DNA of 64,000 bases from JAHBNG01 sp039028975 (GCA_039028975.1 JBCCHB010000074.1:15916-79915); one strand, 5' to 3'; shown: positions 34,323-42,011, counted from the first letter of the stretch. The notes: a model not told the origin generated them from the sequence alone. Program-made: numbers and translations.

Positions 34323-36575
34323 CTACACTCTGCCGATCAGAAATACACTCTCTAATTTCCATGCCACCTGTTGGTTGCGCAAGGCTTGGCTCATATGTCT
34401 TTGCACTTGCTCAACCTCTTCTTTGGAAAGGACTTTGTTTAAATGTTGGGCATAGCTGAGACGTTGGCTACGCTCGCTCTTGGTAAACCAGCGGTTTAGC
34501 AGCCCATCTGTGACCAGAATCGGTCTGGATTCGACTGCTCTCTGCCAAGTAACGGTCAGCCCAGCCTCTTGGAAAAGCTGAACCAGATCCTCAGCTTGCC
34601 AGTTGAGCTGAGGGTTTTCTGGGTCAGTATAGATGGCCTCTTCTGCCTTTTTGATCTGCTCTACCAGCTCTGGCTCAAACTCATCCCATGTCACCAGATC
34701 ATAGAGGCGTTGGGCTGCACGACCAACTCGCTCTGCCAAACTGATCACGCCATCAGATTGCAAAAATGGAAGCCAAGCTGCCAGGAGAGTATGTTTGTCT
34801 GGCTGATCAAAGAGTACATTGCGTCCGACAATGGCATCGAAGCGTAGATCCGGTGATTCGGCCAGCAGCTCAGCCAAATGGGAGGACATGCCCTCCCTGA
34901 TACTCGGTCGCTCTAATTCGGGTAGCCGATCTGCTAGCTGTCGAATGGTCTCGGCTTCTTCGGATGAGGTTGCAAGAGCCGTTACGCCTCCTTCTGGTAC
35001 GCGGCGCAGGGCTTCCCAGGTTAGCAGGCCGGTGCCGACCTTCAGATCAAGGACCAAGCCATGGCGGGCCAGACGAGCGCTGTCCAGAATCCGATCCCGC
35101 TCTCGTCCTAGCTGAGGACCGGCTTCAGAGATCGTACGCATGAGCCAGCGTTCTCGCTCTGGGTCATCAGGCGAGTAGGTGAGTACCTCCGCACCTAGCC
35201 CCTCTACGTCACCTCGAGCTTCGGCCTCGATCATGGCGGCAATCTGCTCTTCCCGCCGGCGAGAGACTTCTACACGGATAGATGCCTCGTACCCCAGGTT
35301 GCTTGGCTGATAAAAGACTTTGCCTTGAAGGGATGTGGGTAGATATTGTTGGGCCACCCAATGGTCCCGAAAGGCGTGGGGATAGAGATAGCCCTCACCA
35401 TGACCAAAGCCCTCTTTGTCTCGATTGCCGTCACGTAAGTGGTTGGGTACGCCACTGTCGGCTTCGCTCTCTACAGTTGACAAAGCATCGAAAATGGCCA
35501 TTGTCGTGTTGGATTTTGGGGCCGTAGCCAAGTAGATGCAAGCTTGGGCCAGGGGAAATCGTCCTTCGGGTAGACCCACATAATCAAATGCCTGAGAGCA
35601 GGAGATGGCCACCGTCATGGCGTTGGGATCCGCCATACCAATATCTTCCCCAGCAAAGATGATCATGCGGCGAAAGATGAAACGGGGATCTTCGCCTGCA
35701 TAGAGCATCTTTGCCATCCAGTAGAGGGCGGCATCGGGATCGCTGCCTCGTAAGCTCTTGATGAAGGCACTGATGGTGTCGTAGTGGTAGTCCCCTTCTT
35801 TGTCGTAAAGGACGGCTCGGCGCTGGATAGATTCTTCAGCAATGGCCAGGGTGATTCGTGATTCGCCCCCCCTCCCAGCCTCCCCCTCAGAGGGAGAGGA
35901 GCTTGTTTCGACGGCCAGTTCTAGCGCATTGAGAAGGGCGCGAGCATCACCATTGGCTACGTTGACCAGATGGTCCAAGGCTTCATCATCGATGGTGATG
36001 GTGAAGTGACCATAGCCACGCTTAGGGTCGGTTAGGGTCTGGTGGACGATGGCACGCAGATGCTCTGACGTCAGCTCGGTAAGTTGGAAGATGCGGCTAC
36101 GAGAGACCAAGGCCTTGTTGACCTCGAAGTAAGGGTTTTCGGTGGTAGCACCGATAAAGATGACGGTTCCATTTTCAACCCAGGGCAGCAGTGCATCCTG
36201 CTGGGCCTTGTTGAAACGATGGACCTCGTCGACAAACAAGGTGGTACGCTGTCCGTGAAGCTGAGCGCGATTTTGGGCCTCTGCCACGGCTTCTCGAATG
36301 TCTTTCACACCAGAGAGAACTGCGTTGAGCTTGATGAAGTGGGTTTCGGTGGTGTTGGCAATCACCTGAGCCAGGGTCGTCTTGCCGGTGCCAGGTGGGC
36401 CATAGAGAATGATGCTACCCAATTGATCTGCCTGAATGGCTCGGCGCAACAGTCGCCCTGGGCCAACGATGTGCTCTTGGCCCACATATTCGTCCAGAGT
36501 ACGTGGGCGCATTCGAGCAGCGAGGGGAGCGGTCCTCTCAAGGCGATCTTCATGGGCCTGTTCGAATAGATTCAT
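34323..36575 (-). CDS. RarA/MgsA-type AAA+ ATPase fused to a methyltransferase-like domain
   Basis: 750 residues. The first about 440 form the RarA/WRNIP1 AAA+ ATPase used at stalled replication forks: M-R-P-R-T-L-D-E-Y-V-G-Q near residue 22, Walker A G-P-P-G-T-G-K-T-T near 59, Walker B F-V-D-E-V-H-R-F near 114, sensor G-A-T-T-E-N-P, then R-G-S-D-P-D-A-A-L-Y-W. From about residue 490 there is a class I methyltransferase-like region (V-L-D-L-K-V-G-T-G-L-L-T, then I-V-G-R-N-V-L-F). The loop normally written D-x-G-x-G is L-K-V-G-T-G, so SAM binding is plausible but unproven. Similar fusions are known in cyanobacteria and Chloroflexota. Confidence 0.88.
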   Translation of the reverse strand: MNLFEQAHEDRLERTAPLAARMRPRTLDEYVGQEHIVGPGRLLRRAIQADQLGSIILYGPPGTGKTTLAQVIANTTETHFIKLNAVLSGVKDIREAVAEAQNRAQLHGQRTTLFVDEVHRFNKAQQDALLPWVENGTVIFIGATTENPYFEVNKALVSRSRIFQLTELTSEHLRAIVHQTLTDPKRGYGHFTITIDDEALDHLVNVANGDARALLNALELAVETSSSPSEGEAGRGGESRITLAIAEESIQRRAVLYDKEGDYHYDTISAFIKSLRGSDPDAALYWMAKMLYAGEDPRFIFRRMIIFAGEDIGMADPNAMTVAISCSQAFDYVGLPEGRFPLAQACIYLATAPKSNTTMAIFDALSTVESEADSGVPNHLRDGNRDKEGFGHGEGYLYPHAFRDHWVAQQYLPTSLQGKVFYQPSNLGYEASIRVEVSRRREEQIAAMIEAEARGDVEGLGAEVLTYSPDDPERERWLMRTISEAGPQLGRERDRILDSARLARHGLVLDLKVGTGLLTWEALRRVPEGGVTALATSSEEAETIRQLADRLPELERPSIREGMSSHLAELLAESPDLRFDAIVGRNVLFDQPDKHTLLAAWLPFLQSDGVISLAERVGRAAQRLYDLVTWDEFEPELVEQIKKAEEAIYTDPENPQLNWQAEDLVQLFQEAGLTVTWQRAVESRPILVTDGLLNRWFTKSERSQRLSYAQHLNKVLSKEEVEQVQRHMSQALRNQQVAWKLESVFLIGRV

Positions 36576-36593
36576 GGGATGGGTGGTTTGTGT

Positions 36594-36839
36594 TTACTCC
36601 TCTGAATCGAGTTCAATCAGCGCAATCTTGACAAACGGCTCCATATCTCTTTGGCGATTGACATAGTACAGAATTGTCAATCCGTCTACTTCAAACATGT
36701 AGTGGTTCGGCAGATCATCAACGGGAATTGCCCAATCTGGATCTTGTTCATGATACAGGGTAAATATGTGAAAACGAAGATTTGGGTAGTCCGGATGGCG
36801 CATCATCCGAATCAAACGTGGAGCAATTTGTAGGCGCAT
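36594..36839 (-). CDS. Putative small RelE/ParE-like toxin
   Basis: 81 residues; the C-terminal part V-D-G-L-T-I-L-Y-Y-V-N-R followed by V-K-I-A-L-I-E-L resembles the beta-sheet core of RelE/ParE toxins. Its 5' end overlaps the upstream antitoxin gene by 92 bases in another frame; internal ATGs at 36806 and 36803 would shorten the overlap. Immediately upstream is a Phd/YefM-like antitoxin, which supports the toxin call. No catalytic residues can be assigned with confidence. Confidence 0.6.
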   Translation of the reverse strand: MRLQIAPRLIRMMRHPDYPNLRFHIFTLYHEQDPDWAIPVDDLPNHYMFEVDGLTILYYVNRQRDMEPFVKIALIELDSEE

Positions 36840-37092
36840 CGAGAAGTGACTCTAGCTCTTCTTTGGTATACAGCGGTTGATCACGAATTTCATCTAGGCG
36901 CTTCAAACCAATTTGCACTTTCTGTTCTTGCTCAATTTGGAGAAGCTCCTCCCAACGCTCATAGCTGACCAAAACAGCAATAGGCTTCTTGTATCGTTCG
37001 ATGATATAAGCTTGTGCCTTGGCATAGACTTGGTCCAGCAAGGTTCGCCAGCTATTTCTGGCCTCATCGCTTTTTATCGTGATTACAGTCAT
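36748..37092 (-). CDS. Phd/YefM-type antitoxin
   Basis: 114 residues from the ATG at 37092, preceded by AGAGG at about six bases; the longer frame lacks this. The N-terminal domain (V-I-T-I-K-S-D-E-A-R-N-S-W-R ... I-I-E-R-Y-K-K-P-I-A-V-L-V-S-Y-E-R-W-E) has the Phd/YefM pattern of a DNA-binding antitoxin that represses its own operon. The C-terminal tail (acidic, then Ser/Pro-rich) overlaps the toxin gene by 92 bases. Antitoxin-first order is usual. Confidence 0.75.
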   Translation of the reverse strand: MTVITIKSDEARNSWRTLLDQVYAKAQAYIIERYKKPIAVLVSYERWEELLQIEQEQKVQIGLKRLDEIRDQPLYTKEELESLLDAPTNCSTFDSDDAPSGLPKSSFSHIYPVS

Positions 37093-37178
37093 AGTTTCCT
37101 CTACTTTACTTACAGCAGTTGGAACACATGTAAGATATTCATATAGTGCAAAAAGGCTGTAGGATCTACAGAATTCTA

Positions 37179-38123
37179 TCAAGTGTTATCATTGATGTCA
37201 ATAGGAAACCCGAGTATCCCATCTAGTATCTCTGCCACCACAGGCCGATGATCTGAAGCCTCTTGACCTGCCGGTTCTTGCCAAATCTCACAAGAGTGGA
37301 TCGAGTCCGCCAATGGTTTAGAGGCGAAGATATAATCGATCCGAATGGGGTTTTCTGCCGGAATAAACGAATCTTGCCCAGCTTGACCAAAAGAGGTGAA
37401 GCAGTCGACATAGCCAGCTTTCTCCATCTGCGGAATGACCAAGGGGCCTTTTTCGCCGTTGGCCATGTGATGGGCTTTGGGGTGGTTGGCAATCTCCTCA
37501 TAGGCACCCGGGCGGTCGACAAAGTCCCAGGGGCTGATGGCATTGAAGTCACCCATAACCACGTGGGGGCGGTTGCGGTCGCGGATGGTCCAAGTGCGCA
37601 GGGCGCGTAGTTGAATGGCCCGCACCTCTTCATCTGTGTGATCCAAGTGGGTGCTGTAAACGGTAAAAGTCTGCTTGCTGGGCAGCAAGACTCTCGCTTC
37701 CAACATGCCCCGCTGTTCCTTGGGATCAAGCAACACCTTTTCTCTCTCATTGCGGGCCACCAGATGATGAGCGGCACTGGCAATGATGGGCCAGCGGCTT
37801 AGAATGGCGTTGCCGTAAGCGTCTGGGGGCATGTTGTTCTGAGCAGGCCAGCGGAGGCAAGGGCCAAAGACATAGTGCATCCCCAGGCGACTGGCCAGAA
37901 CTTCCAACGCGGGACGATTGTCAGTCTCCTGCTCAGAAGAGATCACCCTAGGGTAGAAGACTTCGTTCAGACCAATGATATCCGCGTCGATTTCAGTGAG
38001 AACGTTGGTGATCAGGTCTAGGTTGGGTCGCATCTCAGATGAGTCACTGCCCCCGACCGAGTCTTGTCCCCTGGCTGAGGCCATAGTACGCCAGCCATGA
38101 ATATTGAAGGTTGCCAGTTTCAT
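37179..38123 (-). CDS. Endonuclease/exonuclease/phosphatase-family hydrolase
   Basis: 314 residues of the EEP superfamily (DNase I/sphingomyelinase/inositol phosphatase fold). L-A-T-F-N-I-H-G-W-R at the start carries the first metal-site Asn. G-L-N-E-V-F near residue 52 carries the metal-binding Glu, V-M-G-D-F-N-A-I near residue 195 the Asp-x-Asn, and S-D-H-R-P-V-V near residue 292 the catalytic Asp-His. No signal peptide is seen, so it is cytoplasmic as read. The substrate may be nucleic acid, a lipid phosphate or another phosphodiester. Confidence 0.88.
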   Translation of the reverse strand: MKLATFNIHGWRTMASARGQDSVGGSDSSEMRPNLDLITNVLTEIDADIIGLNEVFYPRVISSEQETDNRPALEVLASRLGMHYVFGPCLRWPAQNNMPPDAYGNAILSRWPIIASAAHHLVARNEREKVLLDPKEQRGMLEARVLLPSKQTFTVYSTHLDHTDEEVRAIQLRALRTWTIRDRNRPHVVMGDFNAISPWDFVDRPGAYEEIANHPKAHHMANGEKGPLVIPQMEKAGYVDCFTSFGQAGQDSFIPAENPIRIDYIFASKPLADSIHSCEIWQEPAGQEASDHRPVVAEILDGILGFPIDINDNT

Positions 38124-38127
38124 ACGT

Positions 38128-38160
38128 TATACCGCAGTCTTTTTCAAACGGATCTGAATA
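38128..38160. repeat. Truncated palindromic element before the EEP gene
   Basis: TATACCGCAGTC, TTTTTCAAA and CGGATCTGAATA match the two ends of the element at 63136..63221 with the centre deleted. It lies four bases upstream of the EEP start codon. Confidence 0.55.
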
Positions 38161-38197
38161 TCCTTACCTTATGTCGTCATTGACTCCATCCAGCAGG

Positions 38198-38253
38198 CTG
38201 AGCTTGTCGAAGCCGGGTTTCCTCTTCGGCAAGCTCAGGGTCGACAAGCTCAG
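38198..38253. repeat. CTGAGCTTGTCGA inverted repeat
   Basis: CTGAGCTTGTCGA (38198..38210) and TCGACAAGCTCAG (38241..38253) form a perfect 13-bp inverted repeat. A third partial arm CGGCAAGCTCAG lies between (38228..38239). This short palindrome type is widespread as a dispersed repeat in bacterial genomes. It lies downstream of the MazF-like gene. Confidence 0.75.
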
Positions 38254-38269
38254 GGGGCGTGACCGGTTA

Positions 38270-38593
38270 CTACCCCAAACCAAGTTGAACCTTGATGGCC
38301 TGTTCTACTCGATCCATCTCTGCCGAGGTAATCTGACCCGCACGGTTCATTAACCGTCTCTTGCTCACAGTGGCGAGTTGGTCGGCAACGGCTTTGCCCG
38401 TTTTGCCATCAAAGTGAATGGATGCATCGCTGGGATAAATACGCTCGGCTTTTGAGGTTAGTGGCACCACTTGGACTCGGTTGAGGTGTCTGTTGGAGGC
38501 GTCGTTACTCACAATAATGGCCGGTCGTCTCTTGCGAATCTCACCGCTCACGGCTGGCTCAAAGTTGACCCACCAGACCTCACCACGCTTCAT
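38270..38593 (-). CDS. MazF/PemK-type endoribonuclease toxin
   Basis: 107 residues. The MazF signature K-R-G-E-V-W-W-V-N-F-E-P starts at residue 2, followed by R-K-R-R-P-A-I-I-V-S-N-D, V-Q-V-V-P-L-T-S-K, and A-V-A-D-Q-L-A-T-V-S-K-R-R-L. These contain the conserved Arg and Thr/Ser residues used for RNA cleavage. The toxin start overlaps the end of the antitoxin by 14 bases, so translation is coupled. Confidence 0.93.
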   Translation of the reverse strand: MKRGEVWWVNFEPAVSGEIRKRRPAIIVSNDASNRHLNRVQVVPLTSKAERIYPSDASIHFDGKTGKAVADQLATVSKRRLMNRAGQITSAEMDRVEQAIKVQLGLG

Positions 38594-38915
38594 CGACTAA
38601 TTCTCCAGTGGTGGTAGGTCCAACAGAAGCCTCCTCAGCATCGGCTCCCTCAACATAAGCGTCTTTTCTATGGGCGTCTTCTGCATAGGCATCGTCAAAA
38701 TAGAGATCCCCAATGAGTGAATCTGCCCACTCTAGAGCATGGGCTTCTTGCGCTTCATCCCGGGCCATTTGGGCGTACGCTTTATCCAAATCGGGCGTCA
38801 AAACAAGTGGGCGCAGTAGATCCTCAATAAATCGACTAATCCGGCGGGGACCAACCGTCTCATACAATCCCTCGTAAATGGCCTCATCAATGGTAATGGT
38901 TAGCTTTTTCAGCAT
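38580..38915 (-). CDS. MazE/RHH-like antitoxin with acidic repeat insertion
   Basis: 111 residues. The N-terminus K-K-L-T-I-T-I-D-E-A-I-Y-E-G-L fits a ribbon-helix-helix antitoxin, and the segment A-R-D-E-A-Q-E-A-H-A-L-E-W-A-D-S-L with the end L-V-D-E-A-W matches MazF-binding tails. Between these lies an unusual stretch of about 35 residues (residues about 71-105) rich in Asp, Ala, Glu and Tyr in a repeated D-A-Y-x-E-x-A pattern, probably expanded from short DNA repeats. It heads the pair with the MazF-like toxin. Confidence 0.85.
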   Translation of the reverse strand: MLKKLTITIDEAIYEGLYETVGPRRISRFIEDLLRPLVLTPDLDKAYAQMARDEAQEAHALEWADSLIGDLYFDDAYAEDAHRKDAYVEGADAEEASVGPTTTGELVDEAW

Positions 38916-38930
38916 GACTCTCTACCTACT

Positions 38931-39052
38931 ATAGATGGCCAGAAAAAGCTTGTTCCCGTGAAGACGGGAATGCCCTTCTTCCGGCGAATTTTCCGGAGTA
39001 GATTCGACGAGAATCGGGACAAGATTTTTCTGGCGCAGTATATTCCAATTCT
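38931..39052. repeat. GGCCAGAAAAA-type palindromic element, copy 2
   Basis: Left arm TATAGATGGCCAGAAAAAGC and right arm TTTTTCTGGCGCAGTATA, with inner pairing of GTTCCCG and CGGGAC and a further stem CCGG...CCGG. Related to 28832..28922. It lies immediately upstream of the antitoxin gene, between the gene and its likely operator at 39055. Confidence 0.7.
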
Positions 39053-39054
39053 GC

Positions 39055-39069
39055 ACGTGTACTACACGT
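39055..39069. promoter_or_regulatory. Perfect 15-bp palindrome upstream of the MazEF-like pair
   Basis: ACGTGTACTACACGT is a perfect odd palindrome. It lies about 140 bases before the antitoxin start, with a palindromic element inserted between. Ribbon-helix-helix antitoxins bind such palindromes, so it may be the original operator. A TATAAT-like run follows on the plus strand. Confidence 0.35.
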
Positions 39070-39108
39070 ATAATACCTCAAGTGTGCAAAAAAATCAACC
39101 CACCCATC

Positions 39109-39252
39109 TACAAGGGGTGCCTTTGGGTTTCGGGGCGAGAATGTTAGCCAGTCGAGTGCGTCGCACTGTTCAGAGAAAGATCCAAGCGCCCATCCGCAAT
39201 TGAACAGTGCGACGCACTCTTGTACCCCCAAACTAAAAGGCACCCATTTACA
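39109..39252. repeat. Long imperfect palindrome at the P450 3' end
   Basis: A perfect 19-bp inner inverted repeat (39154..39172 with 39201..39219, GAGTGCGTCGCACTGTTCA and complement) is enclosed by outer arms GGTGCCTTTGGGTTT and AAACTAAAAGGCACC. Overall about 140 bases that can fold into a long hairpin. Its right end overlaps the P450 stop at 39248. Confidence 0.8.
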
Positions 39253-40531
39253 AGCCCCATTGGCAGACCAATGTAGGCGGTGACCGAAATTCATGTCCAA
39301 CGGGCTTGGTCGGGTGGCTGGGATCGAGATGTAACCTCTCTAACCGCTCAAAGAGAATGGGCAACCCAATGGTCGCCTCCAACCGGGCCAAGGGTGCGCC
39401 GAAGCAGAAGTGAGGACCATAGGCAAAGCTGAGGTGCTGATTGGCATTTTTACGGTGAATATCAAAGCGATCTGGCTCCTCAAAGAGCGCCGGATCTCGA
39501 TTGGCTGCACCCAACATAGAGTGGATCTTCTCACCTCGCCGGATGGGGACATCAGCCACTACGACATCTCGGGTGGGAAAGCGCATGGCTGATTGAACGG
39601 GGGCCTCCCAGCGCAGGGCCTCTTCCAGGGCATTGGGTAGCAGGGAAGGATCTTGGCAGACCTGCTCAAATTGGTCGGGATGGGTGAGGAGCGCCCAAAT
39701 GGTGTTGGAGAGCATGGCAGACGTGGTTTCGACGCCGCCGAAGAAGGTGAGCGCAATGTTGGAGACGATCTCATCGGTGGTGAGCCGAGCCCGTCCGGCT
39801 GAATCACGTGCATTGTGGACAATCTCGCTCAGCACCGAATTGTTGGGCTTGACCTTGAGGCGTTCGAGTTGGGCTAGCACCACCTGACGAAACTGCTCAA
39901 ATGCGGCCTTCCCCTGCTGACGAACGGCTTCATCACCCATCGTATTGCCAATGGCCGCGCCCAGCGCTTCGTACCAATCCCGAAACTGACTTAGATCGTT
40001 GACCTCAAAGCCGATGGCCGCCACCACCGTGTAGATGGCCAATTTGTCTGAGAATTCTTTGTCCAGGTCAGAAGAACCCCCTCCTCGCCTCCCCCCGGCA
40101 ACGGGAGGAACTGTTGCTTCGTTCGTGTCGGTGACGGAACTTGTAGAAACCCTAGCCAGAAGGTCATCCACCAGCTGATGGCTAATTTCTCGAATTAGAT
40201 CCGTGTACCACTGACGTACATGGCGCGGGCGAAACGGTTCGATAAAGACGTCCCGAATCCGCTTGTGATCGGGGCCGTCAATACTCAGCATCATGGGGCC
40301 GAGAATGTCCTCCATGGGGTTGGCCCGCTCGCTCTCTGGCTCCATGGTGAAGGATTCTGCATCGCGCAGGATCTCAATAACGTGGGCATGGCGAGTGACC
40401 ATCCACATGTTGAAGGCAGGTATCCAAGTAACCGGCTCATGGGCCAAGAGGTGTTGAAAGATGGGATAGGGGTTGTCGGAGAGTTGGGATTGGGTGATGG
40501 ATGTCAACACAGAACCTAATTCCCTAATCAA
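39248..40531 (-). CDS. Cytochrome P450
   Basis: 427 residues, a soluble bacterial P450. The I-helix motif is F-F-G-G-V-E-T-T-S near residue 255 (G-G replaces the common A-G), the K-helix E-x-x-R is in E-E-A-L-R-W-E, and the heme-thiolate loop is F-A-Y-G-P-H-F-C-F-G-A-P-L-A-R near residue 375. An Ala/Gly/Thr-rich insertion lies around residues 135-155. The N-terminus (R-E-L-G-S-V-L-T-S) differs from a second, truncated copy at 41966..42025 whose start reads M-N-Q-T-I-I. The start codon overlaps the PIN gene stop by four bases. No ferredoxin or reductase is adjacent; substrate unknown. Confidence 0.93.
   Translation of the reverse strand: MIRELGSVLTSITQSQLSDNPYPIFQHLLAHEPVTWIPAFNMWMVTRHAHVIEILRDAESFTMEPESERANPMEDILGPMMLSIDGPDHKRIRDVFIEPFRPRHVRQWYTDLIREISHQLVDDLLARVSTSSVTDTNEATVPPVAGGRRGGGSSDLDKEFSDKLAIYTVVAAIGFEVNDLSQFRDWYEALGAAIGNTMGDEAVRQQGKAAFEQFRQVVLAQLERLKVKPNNSVLSEIVHNARDSAGRARLTTDEIVSNIALTFFGGVETTSAMLSNTIWALLTHPDQFEQVCQDPSLLPNALEEALRWEAPVQSAMRFPTRDVVVADVPIRRGEKIHSMLGAANRDPALFEEPDRFDIHRKNANQHLSFAYGPHFCFGAPLARLEATIGLPILFERLERLHLDPSHPTKPVGHEFRSPPTLVCQWGL
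40454..40499. repeat. 46-bp direct repeat, copy 1 (within P450 5' end)
   Basis: Matches 41966..42011 at 43 of 46 positions in the same orientation. It encodes I-T-Q-S-Q-L-S-D-N-P-Y-P-I-F-Q near the P450 N-terminus. The two copies bracket the PIN/HTH pair and the folded segment. Confidence 0.92.
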
Positions 40532-41076
40532 AGTTGAGATTGAATTGCCTGAGCAAATTCTGGGACCGTTTTTGACAAGCCAACAAGCAACTCTTCTAGC
40601 GTTACAGGCGGTCTTTGCAAAGCCGCAGCCTGCTGTTTAAGCACTCTAATCAACCCATCTGGTTCCGAAGTAAAGAGAGCCAAAAGAAATTGATCTGGTG
40701 ACTGAGCCTCTACACCGTCTGGTAAGCCCCGAAAATCTCTTAGGTTGTTTGTCACAATTACGTGGGCTGAAACCTTCACCGCTGCTGCTGCTACATGACG
40801 ATCCTTTTCGTCATTGGGCATAGTCTCTATTAACGGTTCATGTCCTGTTACCATTGCATCGGGAAAGGCCCTTCTCATTGCGTTTAGCAAATAATCTGCC
40901 TGAGCTTGGGTGATTCCGGCTTTGCTCACAAGATTGCGTGATGTCTCCTCTAAGATCTGAGCGGACCAGTAAATTTGGATGTAATCCGCGGCAGCTATCC
41001 TTAATAAGGTATCTCGAAGTGAAAAGGGGTAAAGAACATTCGCGTCAAGGACAGCCCGAAGCGGTGATGAACTCAT
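40528..41076 (-). CDS. PIN-domain toxin-like ribonuclease
   Basis: 182 residues. The PIN fold has its first acidic residue in A-V-L-D-A-N-V-L-Y-P near residue 10, a central E in L-E-E-T-S-R-N-L, and later acids in D-E-K-D-R-H-V and T-N-N-L-R-D-F-R-G. This matches the PIN_3 subgroup. The C-terminal about 50 residues are helical. An excisionase-type HTH protein is encoded six bases upstream, so the two form an antitoxin-toxin pair. Its stop overlaps the P450 start by four bases. Confidence 0.88.
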   Translation of the reverse strand: MSSSPLRAVLDANVLYPFSLRDTLLRIAAADYIQIYWSAQILEETSRNLVSKAGITQAQADYLLNAMRRAFPDAMVTGHEPLIETMPNDEKDRHVAAAAVKVSAHVIVTNNLRDFRGLPDGVEAQSPDQFLLALFTSEPDGLIRVLKQQAAALQRPPVTLEELLVGLSKTVPEFAQAIQSQL

Positions 41077-41082
41077 ACCCTA

Positions 41083-41571
41083 TCAGACCTGTCTCAATTC
41101 CTCATACCCGCCATATAGTTGGCTGAGTCTGGATAGTTCATCGAGAGATTCAGCTCTTTCTTGATCGCGTCGATTCTTATAAGCTATCACATCTTCGATA
41201 AGAATTCGATATTCCGCATCTGTACTGATAAACGGGATCTGCCCTTCTTCAAGCAACCGCGTTAGGTATTGAACTGACACATTGAGGAGATCTGAGGCTT
41301 CGTAAACTGTTAGCTCTTGATCAATTGGCACTATGCTTACGGCTTCACCGCGAGACATTAAATGGGCGACTCGATCCAGAATCCAAAAGATCGATTCAGG
41401 AATCGAGATAGTCTCACCATCTGCCGAGACAATTTGGAGATGACCTCCCGACTTGACTTTCTGCAAGAGGCGGAGCAGTTCAGCTACATCAGTCTGCTCT
41501 TCAGGTGATGCCGCCACCGGTTTCATTGTCTGAACACGTTTTTCAACAGATATGGTTGTTGTGTCAAGCAT
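41083..41571 (-). CDS. Excisionase-type HTH protein, probable antitoxin of the PIN toxin
   Basis: 162 residues from the ATG at 41571; an upstream in-frame TTG is less likely. The middle contains L-T-V-Y-E-A-S-D-L-L-N-V-S-V-Q-Y-L-T-R-L-L-style excisionase/MerR helix-turn-helix (about residues 85-105), followed by I-P-F-I-S-T-D-A-E-Y-R-I. The first 60 residues look like a dimerisation or toxin-binding part. Paired PIN genes with such HTH partners are common in actinobacteria and Chloroflexota. Confidence 0.82.
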   Translation of the reverse strand: MLDTTTISVEKRVQTMKPVAASPEEQTDVAELLRLLQKVKSGGHLQIVSADGETISIPESIFWILDRVAHLMSRGEAVSIVPIDQELTVYEASDLLNVSVQYLTRLLEEGQIPFISTDAEYRILIEDVIAYKNRRDQERAESLDELSRLSQLYGGYEELRQV

Positions 41572-41745
41572 ATTTTTTCGCCTATATGAACGCAAATCCT
41601 CAGAGTTACAGTTATTTTATCATATTCTTGATCTTACGTATATACTCACAAAATATCGTTACAAGCGCAAATCGGCAAACCCTATTATCGACACAAACAA
41701 TCTGGGTTCTCTGAGGGAATGTGGGGGTGGATTGAGAGTAGCCCG

Positions 41746-41953
41746 TCCTTTTAGGGCGGTGACTCAGGCACACCAGATGCCTCCCGCCCTAAAAGGATTA
41801 GCTTTACCCACAAGTAGCGGGGTATGTGATGCCCACCCAGGGTTAAAACCACTGGGCTATTGAACAACGCCCCTTCAAAGGGGCTGATTCGTCGGCCAAC
41901 AAGCCCAGTTTAGTGGGCGTTTACCAAGTAGCCCCGACCGTTCACGGCGGGGC
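41746..41953 (+). ncRNA. Orphan highly structured segment, possible IS605/omega-RNA-like remnant
   Basis: Five hairpins in about 210 bases: a 14-bp perfect stem (41746..41759 with 41784..41797) enclosing AGGCA/TGCCT; CCCAGGGTT/AACC-A-CTGGG (41836..41856); GCCCC/GGGGC (41869..41884); GCCCA/TGGGC (41903..41918); and GCCCCG-CCG/CGG-CGGGGC (41931..41953). This density is far above the surroundings. GC-rich final hairpins of this kind are typical of the right end of IS200/IS605-IS1341 elements and their guide RNA, but no TnpB or TnpA gene is present. Strand is assigned from that resemblance only. Confidence 0.4.
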
Positions 41954-41965
41954 GGGCACCGATAA

Positions 41966-42011
41966 CTGAAAGATGGGATAAGGGTTGTCGGAGAATTGGG
42001 ATTGGGTGATG
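41966..42011. repeat. 46-bp direct repeat, copy 2
   Basis: Partner of 40454..40499 with three mismatches. It begins 12 bases after the last hairpin of the folded segment. Confidence 0.9.

Noticed and set aside
28832..39052. CRISPR-like interpretation of repeated palindromes
   Set aside because: Copies are dispersed singly, not in a regular array with spacers, and no cas genes are present.
38929..39300. 123-residue minus-strand open frame
   Set aside because: Covers palindromic repeats and the P450 3' end, with no recognisable protein features.
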